Notes: generated by a model from the sequence alone, not told the origin. Counted from the stretch's first letter, positions 22,675 to 30,932 are shown. The stretch is DNA of 30,932 nucleotides from an uncultured Lachnospiraceae bacterium (GCA_959022495.1 CAUEYX010000035.1:1-30932), one strand, 5' to 3'. A program made the numbers and translations.

Positions 22675-24978
22675 ATGGCAGGGACACTGGAATATGTACA
22701 GTTGAATAAGAACCTAGAAATTGTGGACGGTCATGCGGTGAAAGCTCCGGAGGACTATCAGGACCCGGAACAGCTTTATGAGGCGCTGATCGCCCGCGTA
22801 AGGAAATATCACCCGTCTACAGATATCTCCATGCTTGAGAAGGCATACCGGATCGGAAGGGAAGCGCACCAGGATCAGGTGAGGAAATCCGGGGAGCCGT
22901 ATATCATCCATCCGCTCTGGGTGGGGATTATTCTCGCTGATCTGGAGATGGATAAGGAAACGATTGTGGCGGGAATGCTCCATGACGCCGTGGAAGATAC
23001 GGAGATGACGCTGGATGATGTTACGCGGGAGTTCGGTGAAGAGGTCGCCCTTCTCGTGGATGGCGTTACAAAGCTGGGGCAGCTCAGCTATTCCCAGGAC
23101 AAACTGGAAGTCCAGGCGGAGAATTTAAGAAAAATGTTTCTCGCCATGGCGAAAGATATCCGCGTCATTATTATTAAACTGGCAGACCGTCTCCACAACA
23201 TGCGCACGCTGGAGTTTATGACTCCCGCGAAGCAGCAGGAGAAGGCCAGGGAGACCATGGATATCTACGCGCCCATCGCCCAGAGGCTTGGGATATCCCG
23301 GATCAAGACGGAGCTGGATGATCTGTCTTTGAAATATTGGAAGCCGGATGTCTATTATCAGCTGGTGAAAGACCTCAATGCCCGCAAGACAGAACGGGAG
23401 GATTTTGTCCAGCAGATCGTGGACGAAGTGTCCAGACATATGAAGAATGCCCACATCAAGGCAAAAGTCTACGGGCGCGTGAAGCATTTCTTCAGCATTT
23501 ATAAAAAAATGGTAAACCAGAACAAGACCCTGGACCAGGTGTACGACTTGTTCGCGGTGCGGATTATTGTGGATTCCGTGAAAGACTGCTATGCGGCGCT
23601 GGGAGTGATCCACGAGATGTACACACCGATCCCGGGGCGTTTTAAAGATTATATAGCTATGCCAAAGCCCAATATGTACCAGTCCCTCCACACGACGCTG
23701 ATGGGACCGTCGGGTCAGCCTTTTGAGATCCAGATCCGCACGGAAGAGATGCACAAGACAGCGGAGTATGGTATCGCTGCCCACTGGAAGTATAAAGAGG
23801 GGGCGGACGCGGCGAAGAGCATGGAATCCCAGGAGGCGAAGCTGAACTGGCTGCGCCAGATCCTGGAGTGGCAGCGGGATATGTCCGACAACCGGGAATT
23901 CTTAAGCCTGCTCAAAGGCGACCTGGACCTGTTCGCGGAGGATGTGTACTGCTTTACGCCAAATGGAGATGTGAAAAACCTGCCCAACGGCTCCACCCCG
24001 GTGGACTTCGCGTACGCGATCCACAGCGCGGTGGGAAATAAGATGGTGGGAGCAAGAGTGAACGGCAGACTGGTCAATATTGACTATAAGATCCAGAACG
24101 GGGACAGGATTGAGATCCTGACCTCCCAGAATTCCAGGGGACCCAGCCGGGACTGGCTCAATATTGTGAAGAGCACTCAGGCGAAGAATAAAATTAACCA
24201 GTGGTTTAAGAAAGAATTTAAAGAAGATAACATTATCCGGGGCAAAGAGCTGATCATGGCCTACTGCCGGAGCAAATCTCTGAACCTGCCGGATATTTTA
24301 AGACCGAAATATATGCAGATCGTGCAGAGAAAGTACGGATTCCGTGACTGGGACGCCGTGCTGGCAGCGATCGGCCACGGAGGCTTAAAAGAAGGCCAGG
24401 TGGTGAACCGCCTCTATGAAGAGTACGAAAAAGAGCATAAAAAGGAGATTACGGATGAGACCATCCTGGAGAAGATTTCCGAGGCGAACAGTAAAAAGGT
24501 GCATATCGCCAAGTCAAAGAGCGGCATCGTGGTCAAAGGCATCAATGATATGGCAGTGCGTTTCTCCAAGTGCTGCAACCCGGTGCCGGGGGACGAGATT
24601 GTCGGATTCGTCACACGCGGGCGGGGGATGTCTATCCATCGCACGGACTGCGTAAATATGCTCCACCTCTCAGACGCCGAGCGGGAGCGCCTGATCGACG
24701 CAGAGTGGGAGGACCCTGAAGATACGGAGGGCGGCGGCCAGTACCTGGCGGAGCTTAAAATGTACTCCAGTGACAGACAGGGGCTGCTGATGGATATTTC
24801 CAGAGTGTTCACGGAAGCGAAGATCGATGTGAAGTCCATGAATATCCGCACGAGCAAGAAAGGGACGGCTACTATTGACACGGGATTCATCGTGCACGGA
24901 CGCGAGGAGCTCAACAGTGTGATTGAAAAACTGCGCCAGATAGACGGCATACTAGATATCGAACGCACTGCCGGCTGA
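22675..24978 (+). CDS. relA: Bifunctional-type (p)ppGpp synthetase/hydrolase
   Basis: A 767-residue Rel enzyme of the stringent response. The N-terminal HD domain has intact metal and catalytic residues (H79 in YIIHPLWVG, H103 and D104 in GMLHDAVEDTE), so hydrolysis of (p)ppGpp is expected. The synthetase domain carries FKDYIAMPKPNMYQSLHTTL and the EIQIRTEEMHKTAEYGIAAHW region (about residues 335-380). A TGS domain follows (DVYCFTPNGDVKNLPNGSTP), then a zinc-finger-like region with CCNPVPGDEI, and a C-terminal ACT domain (KMYSSDRQGLLMDISRVFTE). Domain order and length are normal for Firmicutes Rel. The start follows a GGGAGGGGG site. It probably leads an operon with the MBL hydrolase, hemZ, hisS and aspS. 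Confidence 0.95.
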   Translation: MAGTLEYVQLNKNLEIVDGHAVKAPEDYQDPEQLYEALIARVRKYHPSTDISMLEKAYRIGREAHQDQVRKSGEPYIIHPLWVGIILADLEMDKETIVAGMLHDAVEDTEMTLDDVTREFGEEVALLVDGVTKLGQLSYSQDKLEVQAENLRKMFLAMAKDIRVIIIKLADRLHNMRTLEFMTPAKQQEKARETMDIYAPIAQRLGISRIKTELDDLSLKYWKPDVYYQLVKDLNARKTEREDFVQQIVDEVSRHMKNAHIKAKVYGRVKHFFSIYKKMVNQNKTLDQVYDLFAVRIIVDSVKDCYAALGVIHEMYTPIPGRFKDYIAMPKPNMYQSLHTTLMGPSGQPFEIQIRTEEMHKTAEYGIAAHWKYKEGADAAKSMESQEAKLNWLRQILEWQRDMSDNREFLSLLKGDLDLFAEDVYCFTPNGDVKNLPNGSTPVDFAYAIHSAVGNKMVGARVNGRLVNIDYKIQNGDRIEILTSQNSRGPSRDWLNIVKSTQAKNKINQWFKKEFKEDNIIRGKELIMAYCRSKSLNLPDILRPKYMQIVQRKYGFRDWDAVLAAIGHGGLKEGQVVNRLYEEYEKEHKKEITDETILEKISEANSKKVHIAKSKSGIVVKGINDMAVRFSKCCNPVPGDEIVGFVTRGRGMSIHRTDCVNMLHLSDAERERLIDAEWEDPEDTEGGGQYLAELKMYSSDRQGLLMDISRVFTEAKIDVKSMNIRTSKKGTATIDTGFIVHGREELNSVIEKLRQIDGILDIERTAG

Positions 24979-25026
24979 TCCGTATATAGATCGAACGGCC
25001 GGATGAGAGACAGGAGAATCAACCAT

Positions 25027-25650
25027 ATGAAAATAGGAAAATTTGTATTAGGCCCGGTGGGGACGAACTGCTATATTGTGATCAACGAAAAGAGCAGCGA
25101 ATGCTTGATCGTAGATCCCGCGTCCTGCCCGCCGGAGTTTGTCAGCTATATAAGAAATGCGGGGCTTGCAGTGAAAGCGGTGCTGCTGACTCACGGGCAT
25201 TTTGATCATATCATGGGACTGGACGTACTGCTGAGAGAATTTCCTGTGCCCGTATACGCCTATGAGGCGGAGAAGGATCTTTTAGAAAGCGCGCAGCTGA
25301 ACGCGTCATTGTCCATGTATGGGCAGGGATATACGTTCTCCGGCGCGGAATATGTAACGAACCGCCAGAATATAAAAGCCGCGGGCATCACGCTCCAGGT
25401 CATCTACACCCCGGGACATACGTCCGGAGGGTGCTGTTACTATATTCCGGATGAGAATGTGCTGTTCAGCGGGGACACCCTTTTTCACGGGTCGGTCGGG
25501 CGGACGGATCTGCCGACAGGAAGCATGGGGCAGCTTGTCAATTCCATCCGGGACAGACTGTTTGTCCTGCCGGACGAGACGAAAGTCTATCCGGGACACA
25601 TGGAAGAGACGACCATTGGCTATGAGAAGAAATATAATCCGTTTGTATAA
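25027..25650 (+). CDS. Metallo-beta-lactamase-fold hydrolase, glyoxalase II-like
   Basis: A 207-residue protein with the metal-binding signature THGHFDHIMG (H56, H58, D60, H61), then YTPGHTSGGCCYYI, FSGDTLFHGSVGRTDL and the terminal YPGHMEETTIGYEKKYNPF. This order (HxHxDH, H, D, H) is that of small hydroxyacylglutathione-hydrolase-like MBL proteins. They bind two metal ions and hydrolyse thioesters or similar bonds; the real substrate is unclear in clostridia, which usually lack glutathione. The frame begins at 25003, but the ATG at 25027 is chosen because AGGAG lies 10 nt upstream. It sits between relA and hemZ, the latter starting 11 bp after its stop, so co-transcription is likely. Confidence 0.85.
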   Translation: MKIGKFVLGPVGTNCYIVINEKSSECLIVDPASCPPEFVSYIRNAGLAVKAVLLTHGHFDHIMGLDVLLREFPVPVYAYEAEKDLLESAQLNASLSMYGQGYTFSGAEYVTNRQNIKAAGITLQVIYTPGHTSGGCCYYIPDENVLFSGDTLFHGSVGRTDLPTGSMGQLVNSIRDRLFVLPDETKVYPGHMEETTIGYEKKYNPFV

Positions 25651-25661
25651 GGAACAGGAAC

Positions 25662-27137
25662 ATGATTGAGACTGCATGTAAAAAGAATAAATTCACTTAT
25701 AATGTCTATCATATCACGAAAGCATTTTTTCCCAGTGAGGAGATCAGGCAGAAGGTAGATGAAAAGCAAGAATCTCTCGTGACGCTTCGGCTGCCGGGAG
25801 GGTCTTGCTTTTCCCTTGCGCCGGAGGAGATTGCGGCTGAGAGTGCTTCCGCGGCGCGGTCAGCCCCGGGAGGAGTCCTGACAGAGGAGGAGCTGGCTCA
25901 GGCGGAGAAGCGGGCAGTGACCCGCAGGCTTTACCGGTTTCTCTGCCAAGTGTCCGGCAGGGAGCTGGCCTGGGGGACCCTTACCGGAGTACGGCCCACC
26001 AAACTGGCCATGGAGATGCTGGAGGCGGGGAAGAGCCGGGAGAAAATAACGCGCTTCCTGAGAGAAGAATATTTTGTCTCAGAGGCAAAGGCGGAGCTGG
26101 GGTATGAGATCGCCTGCCGGGAGAAGACCCTTCTGAGGAAACTGAACTGCCGGGGCGGATTCAGTTTGTACGTGGGGATTCCTTTCTGTCCCAGTGTGTG
26201 CTCCTACTGTTCCTTCAGCTCCTCGCCCATCGGCGTGTGGAAGGACCGGGTGGACCGTTATCTGGACGCCCTGGTCAAAGAGATCCGGGCCATCGGCAGG
26301 ATGGCAGAGGGACGATATCCGGATACTGTGTACATCGGCGGCGGAACGCCCACCACATTGGAGCCGGGGCAGCTGCGGCGCCTGCTCACGGAGATAACAG
26401 AGAACTTTGATTTAAGCGGCACTGTGGAATTCACCGTGGAGGCGGGACGCCCGGACAGCATCACAGAGGAAAAGCTCTCCGTGCTGAAAGAATTTCCGGT
26501 GACAAGGATTTCCATCAATCCTCAGACCATGCAGCAGAGGACCCTGGACCTGGTGGGGCGCAGGCACAAGGTGGAGGATGTTGTGGAGGCGTATGATATG
26601 GCGCGCCGTCTTGGATTTGACAATATTAATATGGACCTGATCGCCGGTCTCCCGGGGGAGACAGCGGCAGATATGGAGGATACGCTTTCCAGGATCGAGG
26701 CTATGCGGCCGGACAGCCTGACCGTCCATTCTCTGGCCATCAAGCGCGCGGCGAAGTTCGGACAGGAAGGCAGGAGCGCGGACCTGCACTCTGAGATCTC
26801 CCAGATGGTGGAAGCAGCGGCAAAACGCGCGGAAAGGATGGGGCTGAAGCCCTATTATCTGTACCGCCAGAAAAATATTGCCGGGAATTTTGAGAATGTA
26901 GGGTACGCGAAACTTGACAAAGCGGGAATATACAATATACTGATTATGGAAGAAAGACAGACCATCCTGGCGGCGGGCGCGGGCGCTTCAACGAAGATCC
27001 TGCTGAGCGAGCCCATCAGGACGGAGAAGGGCAAGGAGATTGACCTTGTCCACGTGGAAAATGTCAAAAATATTACAGAGTACATCGAACGGATCGATGA
27101 AATGATAGAACGAAAGGATGATTGGTTATGGCGTTGA
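25662..27137 (+). CDS. hemZ: Coproporphyrinogen dehydrogenase HemZ (radical SAM)
   Basis: A 491-residue oxygen-independent coproporphyrinogen III oxidase-like enzyme. The iron-sulfur motif is CPSVCSYC (about Cys 176, 180 and 183), preceded by LYVGIPF. GGGTPTTLE, the SINPQTMQQRTLDLVGRRH segment and the DNINMDLIAGLPGE stretch are standard HemN/HemZ family motifs. An N-terminal extension of about 170 residues, with TGVRPTKLAMEML, marks the HemZ branch. Some clostridial HemZ homologues occur without a complete haem pathway, so the true substrate is not proven. The start ATG lies 11 bp after the upstream stop behind AGGAAC. It overlaps the hisS start by 10 nt, implying translational coupling. Confidence 0.88.
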   Translation: MIETACKKNKFTYNVYHITKAFFPSEEIRQKVDEKQESLVTLRLPGGSCFSLAPEEIAAESASAARSAPGGVLTEEELAQAEKRAVTRRLYRFLCQVSGRELAWGTLTGVRPTKLAMEMLEAGKSREKITRFLREEYFVSEAKAELGYEIACREKTLLRKLNCRGGFSLYVGIPFCPSVCSYCSFSSSPIGVWKDRVDRYLDALVKEIRAIGRMAEGRYPDTVYIGGGTPTTLEPGQLRRLLTEITENFDLSGTVEFTVEAGRPDSITEEKLSVLKEFPVTRISINPQTMQQRTLDLVGRRHKVEDVVEAYDMARRLGFDNINMDLIAGLPGETAADMEDTLSRIEAMRPDSLTVHSLAIKRAAKFGQEGRSADLHSEISQMVEAAAKRAERMGLKPYYLYRQKNIAGNFENVGYAKLDKAGIYNILIMEERQTILAAGAGASTKILLSEPIRTEKGKEIDLVHVENVKNITEYIERIDEMIERKDDWLWR

Positions 27138-28378
27138 AGAAAAAACCGGTTACCGGCATGAAGGATATCATGCCCGCGGAGATGGAGATCAGGGATTATG
27201 TCATCGGTCTGATCAAGGACACATACAGAAGCTTCGGTTTCTCATCCATGGAGACTCCCTGTGTGGAGCATATCGAGAACCTGTGCAGCAAGCAGGGCGG
27301 AGATAATGAGAAACTGATCTTTAAGATCTTAAAGCGTGGGGAAAAACTGAAACTTGAGGAGGCAAAGGAGGAGGCAGACGTTGTGGACGGCGGGCTGCGC
27401 TACGACTTGACAGTTCCCCTTTCCAGATATTATTCCAATCATGCCAATGAGCTGCCGTCGCCTTTTAAGGCGCTGCAGATGGGCAATGTGTGGAGGGCGG
27501 ACCGGCCTCAGAGAGGGCGTTACCGTCAGTTCATGCAGTGCGACATCGATATCCTGGGGGAGCCGTCCAACTTAGCGGAGATCGAGCTGATCCTCGCCAC
27601 CACGGCCCTTTTGGGGAAACTGGATTTTCAGAACTTTACGATCCGCATCAATGACCGCCGTTTCCTAAAGGCAATGGCGGCTTACAGTGGGTTTGATGAG
27701 AAGGATTATGACAGTGTATTCATCACGCTGGACAAGATGGACAAGATCGGCATGGACGGCGTGGCGGCGGAGCTGAAGGGGAATGGATATGCGGAAGAAT
27801 CGGTGGAGAAGTATCTGGCGCTTTTTGAAGAGATTACGAACGATGTGGAGGGCGTCCGCAAGTGTAAAGAGAAACTGGAAGGATATCTCGCGCCTGAGGC
27901 AGCAGATTCACTGGAAATGATCATCACCAGCGTGGAGAGCCAGAAGGAAGCACAGTTTCAGATGAGCTTTGACCCCACGCTTGTGCGCGGCATGTCCTAC
28001 TATACAGGAACTATTTTTGAGATTTCCATGGACGAGTTCGGCGGCTCGGTAGGAGGCGGCGGGCGCTATGATGAGATGATCGGGAAATTCACCGGCCAGG
28101 ATACGCCGGCGGTGGGATTCTCCATCGGATTCGAGCGCATCGTGATGCTTCTTCTTGAGCGGGGGTACCAGGTGCCCACAAGCAGGCCGAAGAAGGCGTT
28201 TCTCTTAGAGAAGAAGCTTTCCCAGGACAAGCTTCTAGAGGTGCTGGCCCGGGCAAGGGAAGAGCGCGCCGCGGGAAACCAGGTTATGATTCTGAATATG
28301 AAGAAGAACAAGAAGTTCCAGAAGGAACAGCTTGCAGAACAGGGATATACAGAGATTACGGAGGTGTACAATGGCTGA
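27128..28378 (+). CDS. hisS: Histidyl-tRNA synthetase
   Basis: A 416-residue class II synthetase. Motif 1 is in the N-terminal region (KPVTGMKDIMPAEMEIRDYV), motif 2 is MGNVWRADRPQRGRYRQFMQ, and the histidine motif HisA reads LVRGMSYYTGTIFEI, followed by GGSVGGGGRYDEMIGKF and motif 3 FSIGFERIVMLLL. A C-terminal anticodon-binding domain completes it. The serine after RGM differs from the common RGLDYY form, though the essential arginine is kept. The frame begins at a TTG (27122), but the ATG at 27128 is chosen, with AAAGGATG before it. It overlaps hemZ by 10 nt, and its last 8 nt overlap the aspS start. Confidence 0.92.
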   Translation: MALKKKPVTGMKDIMPAEMEIRDYVIGLIKDTYRSFGFSSMETPCVEHIENLCSKQGGDNEKLIFKILKRGEKLKLEEAKEEADVVDGGLRYDLTVPLSRYYSNHANELPSPFKALQMGNVWRADRPQRGRYRQFMQCDIDILGEPSNLAEIELILATTALLGKLDFQNFTIRINDRRFLKAMAAYSGFDEKDYDSVFITLDKMDKIGMDGVAAELKGNGYAEESVEKYLALFEEITNDVEGVRKCKEKLEGYLAPEAADSLEMIITSVESQKEAQFQMSFDPTLVRGMSYYTGTIFEISMDEFGGSVGGGGRYDEMIGKFTGQDTPAVGFSIGFERIVMLLLERGYQVPTSRPKKAFLLEKKLSQDKLLEVLARAREERAAGNQVMILNMKKNKKFQKEQLAEQGYTEITEVYNG

Positions 28379-30167
28379 ATCAATGCAGGGCTTAAAGAGG
28401 ACCCACCGCTGCGGTGAGCTCTCCGCGGCAAATGTAGGAGAAAAAGTGACCATCATGGGATGGGTGCAGAAGAACAGGAATAAAGGCGGGCTGGTATTTA
28501 CGGACGTGCGCGACCGTTCCGGAATTATCCAGGTTGTGTGTGAGGAGGGGAAAACAGACCCCGCGCTTCTTGAGAAAGCGGCGTCCCTGCGCTCCGAATA
28601 TGCGGTCGCCATAGTGGGAGAGGTGGCAAAGCGTTCCGGCGCGGTCAACGATAAGATCGCGACAGGAGAGATTGAGATCGTTCCGGGTGAACTGCGCATC
28701 CTCTCTGAGTCCATGACTCCGCCGTTCCCGATTGAGGAGAACTCGAAGACAAAAGAAGAAGTACGTTTAAAATACCGTTATCTGGACCTGAGAAGACCGG
28801 ATCTTCAGCGCAATCTAATGATGAAGAGCCAGGTCATGACCCTGACCCGTCAGTTCTTCTCGGAAGAAGGATTTCTTGAGGTGGAGACCCCCATGCTGGG
28901 CAAAACGACCCCGGAGGGAGCCAGGGACTACCTGGTGCCCAGCCGTGTGCATCCGGGATGTTTCTATGGACTTCCCCAGTCACCTCAGCTGTATAAGCAG
29001 CTGCTGATGTGCTCCGGATTTGACCGCTATATCCAGATCGCCAGATGTTTCCGGGATGAGGATCTGCGCGCGGACCGTCAGCCGGAGTTTACCCAGATCG
29101 ATATGGAGCTGTCATTCGTGGATGTGGATGACGTGATCGACGTCAATGAGAGATACCTCGCAAAGCTCTTTAAAGAAGTGCTGGATGTAGACGTACAGCT
29201 TCCGATCCAGCGCATGACCTGGCAGGAGGCCATGGACCGCTTTGGTTCTGACAAGCCGGATCTGCGCTTTGGAATGGAACTCAATGATGTGACGGAAGTG
29301 GTAAAAGGATGCGGCTTCGGCGTGTTCACAGGAGCCATTGAGAATGGCGGAAGCGTGCGCGGCATCAATGCCAAGGGACAGGGCGCGATGCCCAGGAAGA
29401 AGATCGACAAGCTGACAGCATTTGTAAAAGATTACGGCGCAAAAGGTCTGGCGTACATCGCGCTTCAGGAGGACGGAAGCGTGAAGTCGTCTTTCGCCAA
29501 GTTTATGAGCGAGGAAGAGATGTCCGCGCTGATTAGCGCCATGGGCGGAGAGCCGGGGGATCTGCTTCTCTTCGCGGCGGACAAGAATAAAGTGGTGTGG
29601 GATTCTCTCGGAGCGCTTCGTGTAGAGCTGGCGAAAGAGCTGGATCTTTTAGATAAAGACGAGTTCCGTTTTGTGTGGATCACGGAGTTCCCACAGTTTG
29701 AGTGGAGCGATGAGCAGGGGCGTTATCTTGCCATGCATCATCCGTTCACAATGCCCATGGAGGAGGATCTGCATCTTCTTGAAAGCGGGGAGCTCGGCAG
29801 AATCCGAGCGAAGGCGTACGATATTGTGCTCAATGGAAATGAGATTGGCGGGGGAAGTGTCAGAATCCACCAGAATGAGATTCAGGAGAAGATGTTCGAG
29901 GCGCTTGGGTTTACGAAAGAACAGGCGCGCAGCCAGTTCGGGTTCCTGCTTGAGGCATTCAAGTACGGAGTGCCGCCGCACGCGGGGCTGGCCTATGGGC
30001 TGGACCGCCTTGTCATGCTCATGGCAAAACAGGACAGCATCCGCGATGTGATCGCGTTCCCGAAGATAAAGGACGCGTCCTGCCTTATGACCGAGGCACC
30101 GACTCCGGCGGATCAGAAACAGCTGGAGGAACTGGGGCTGGAGGTCGCGGCAGAGATCGGCGATTGA
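28371..30167 (+). CDS. aspS: Aspartyl-tRNA synthetase
   Basis: A 598-residue bacterial-type class II synthetase. The N-terminal OB-fold anticodon domain carries THRCGELSAANVGEKVTIMG and the VFTDVRDRSGIIQVVC segment. The catalytic core has FLEVETPMLGKTTPEGARDY, QSPQLYKQLLMCSGFDRYIQ, RCFRDEDLRADRQPEFTQID (motif 2) and, near the end, GLAYGLDRLVMLM (motif 3). A GAD insertion typical of bacterial enzymes lies between motifs 2 and 3. The start is the ATG at 28371, just inside the end of hisS, with GGAGG six nt upstream; the frame reaches further up without a ribosome site. The hisS-aspS order is common in Firmicutes. Whether it charges only tRNA-Asp or also tRNA-Asn cannot be told by eye. Confidence 0.95.
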   Translation: MAESMQGLKRTHRCGELSAANVGEKVTIMGWVQKNRNKGGLVFTDVRDRSGIIQVVCEEGKTDPALLEKAASLRSEYAVAIVGEVAKRSGAVNDKIATGEIEIVPGELRILSESMTPPFPIEENSKTKEEVRLKYRYLDLRRPDLQRNLMMKSQVMTLTRQFFSEEGFLEVETPMLGKTTPEGARDYLVPSRVHPGCFYGLPQSPQLYKQLLMCSGFDRYIQIARCFRDEDLRADRQPEFTQIDMELSFVDVDDVIDVNERYLAKLFKEVLDVDVQLPIQRMTWQEAMDRFGSDKPDLRFGMELNDVTEVVKGCGFGVFTGAIENGGSVRGINAKGQGAMPRKKIDKLTAFVKDYGAKGLAYIALQEDGSVKSSFAKFMSEEEMSALISAMGGEPGDLLLFAADKNKVVWDSLGALRVELAKELDLLDKDEFRFVWITEFPQFEWSDEQGRYLAMHHPFTMPMEEDLHLLESGELGRIRAKAYDIVLNGNEIGGGSVRIHQNEIQEKMFEALGFTKEQARSQFGFLLEAFKYGVPPHAGLAYGLDRLVMLMAKQDSIRDVIAFPKIKDASCLMTEAPTPADQKQLEELGLEVAAEIGD

Positions 30168-30217
30168 TAAAAGAAAGAAAAATTTGGATTTGCCGCGGAG
30201 ACTCATAATGGTTGATG

Positions 30218-30509
30218 GCAAATCGGACGAAAACTTCGGAGCGGACTGTTGAGGACGTATTCTGCGCGGGTATGTGGGTGGCTTCGGCTCCGCTCCACGG
30301 AACAAGAAAAATAACGAAATCCGGCAACATGCTAAAAGCAGAAATTGGCAGAGAGCAACTCGGCTCTGCCTCAAACAATCTCTCTGCCAATTTCAACGCA
30401 TGTTGCCGGATTTCTATTTTTCTATGTTCCATTCCGAAGTCACCTCAGCCACCTACACACCCGCGCAGAAAGGCGTTCGAAAAGGCGCTCCGCTGTTTTC
30501 TTGATTTGC
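30218..30509. repeat. First large imperfect palindrome (about 290 bp)
   Basis: The inner arms GAAATTGGCAGAGAG (30341-30355) and CTCTCTGCCAATTTC (30380-30394) are perfect. Next out, GAAATCCGGCAACATGC (30316-30332) mirrors 30398-30414 perfectly. Then TTCTGCGCGGGT (30260-30271) mirrors 30459-30470, and GCAAATC (30218-30224) mirrors 30503-30509. Between these the arms match with gaps. It starts about 50 bp after aspS and could act as its terminator, though no T-tract was seen. Confidence 0.8.
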
Positions 30510-30525
30510 TCAAGACGGCAGGAGC

Positions 30526-30718
30526 CTCCCGGCATATGCAGGATTTCGAAAAGATATGAAAAGGGAGCGTAATTGGAGAAAAGGAGCGGTACTCAGTACT
30601 GGGACCAGAAGATGATGAAACTGCATATGTGCATCTGCCCAGCTGTCGGTACAGTTCCGGTTGTCTCCAATAACGCTCCACCTTCGTCTTCTTTCGAAAT
30701 CCTGCATTTGTCTGCGGG
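30526..30718. repeat. Second large imperfect palindrome (about 190 bp)
   Basis: ATGCAGGATTTCGAAA (30536-30551) is a perfect mirror of 30692-30707. GGAGCGTAATTGGAGA (30564-30579) mirrors 30664-30679 with one mismatch. The centre has further weak pairs (CTGGG with CCCAG). The outer ends match less well. Confidence 0.75.
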
Positions 30719-30819
30719 GAGATACTTTCTGGCTGGATGCGCGCAGAAAACAGCATCTATTTCGAGGAACTTTCGTGGAGAGGGGCGGGGCGGAGCAAGC
30801 GACTTGGAATGATTTGCTG

Positions 30820-30932
30820 GAAAGTCTTAAAGGAAGGACGCACGGCGTTAATTGACCAGCGGATGCCTGAGGTGTATGCCGAATCTTCCGCTGGTCAATT
30901 GTTTTTAGCCGTGTGTCCTTCCTTTTAGATCT
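30820..30932. repeat. Third palindrome, cut by the right edge
   Basis: AATTGACCAGCGGA (30850-30863) mirrors 30887-30900 perfectly. AAAGGAAGGACGCACGGC (30829-30846) mirrors 30908-30925 with one G-T pair. Pairing seems to extend outward past the last base, so its full size is unknown. Confidence 0.75.

Larger units (their letters stand above)
30168..30932. other. Non-coding region of successive large imperfect palindromes
   Basis: This stretch of 765 bp has no open frame with a ribosome site, family motif or plausible composition. The overlapping frames read through the arms of palindromes instead. Three palindromic blocks were found: 30218-30509, about 30526-30718, and about 30820 to beyond the right edge. 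Short pieces recur between blocks (GCGCAGAAA at 30464 and 30741; TGATTTGCT at 30502 and 30810), suggesting related elements. No transposase is present. Confidence 0.7.

Noticed and set aside
30212..30928. Several overlapping frames of 60-115 codons at the right edge
   Set aside because: They run across palindrome arms on both strands, share no family features and lack ribosome sites, so they are by-products of the inverted repeats.
1..30932. CRISPR array, prophage, integrase or insertion sequence
   Set aside because: No regularly spaced repeats and no transposase, recombinase or phage structural motifs were seen in any frame.

Overview
The window looks like a chromosomal core segment of a Gram-positive, spore-forming anaerobe of the Lachnospiraceae (Clostridia). 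This rests on gene content: a SCIFF ranthipeptide precursor with its radical-SAM maturase, a fused secDF, spoVT, anaerobic-type HemZ, an Amt-PII fusion, a TIGR04086-type membrane protein, strong AGGAGG-type ribosome sites and moderate GC content. No taxonomic search was possible, so the family is an inference and the genus is left open. No prophage, transposase, integrase or CRISPR array was seen.

Layout. 1-3781: a leftward BcrA-like ABC exporter operon (the permease runs off the left edge) is divergent from a rightward OmpR-type response regulator and sensor kinase. Tandem 11-bp repeats lie in the shared promoter region, as in a peptide-antibiotic sensing and detoxification module. 3811-4187: ssrA (tmRNA) on the minus strand, with its own terminator. 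4486-6575: a zinc-dependent phospholipase C-like protein and a UMF1-type MFS permease. 6663-10607: a MacB/FtsX-type ABC transporter with a very long coiled-coil extracellular insert; its promoter is followed at once by a terminator-like hairpin. 10608-10682: a large perfect inverted repeat between convergent genes. 10684-11325: a stand-alone pduL. 11594-13225: an Na/Pi cotransporter with a PhoU-like tail. 13338-15257: an ammonium transporter fused to a PII domain, behind a leader with two tandem terminator-like hairpins.

15358-20650 runs spoVT, the TIGR04086 membrane protein, scfA (six-cysteine peptide), scfB (maturase) and secDF, all rightward. The likely logic is peptide synthesis, thioether cross-linking and Sec-assisted export. 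20827-30167 is a housekeeping block: recJ, relA, a metallo-beta-lactamase-fold hydrolase, hemZ, hisS and aspS. The last three genes overlap, so they are probably translationally coupled. The secDF-recJ-relA-hisS-aspS order recalls that of Bacillus, with different genes in between.

30168-30932 has no credible gene. It holds three successive large imperfect palindromes, about 290, 190 and more than 110 bp, the last running off the right edge. This is the least explained part of the window. The other unexplained signals are the hairpins in the amt and MacB-type leaders, the operator-like palindromes before the phosphate transporter and before scfA, and the 75-bp hairpin at 10608-10682.
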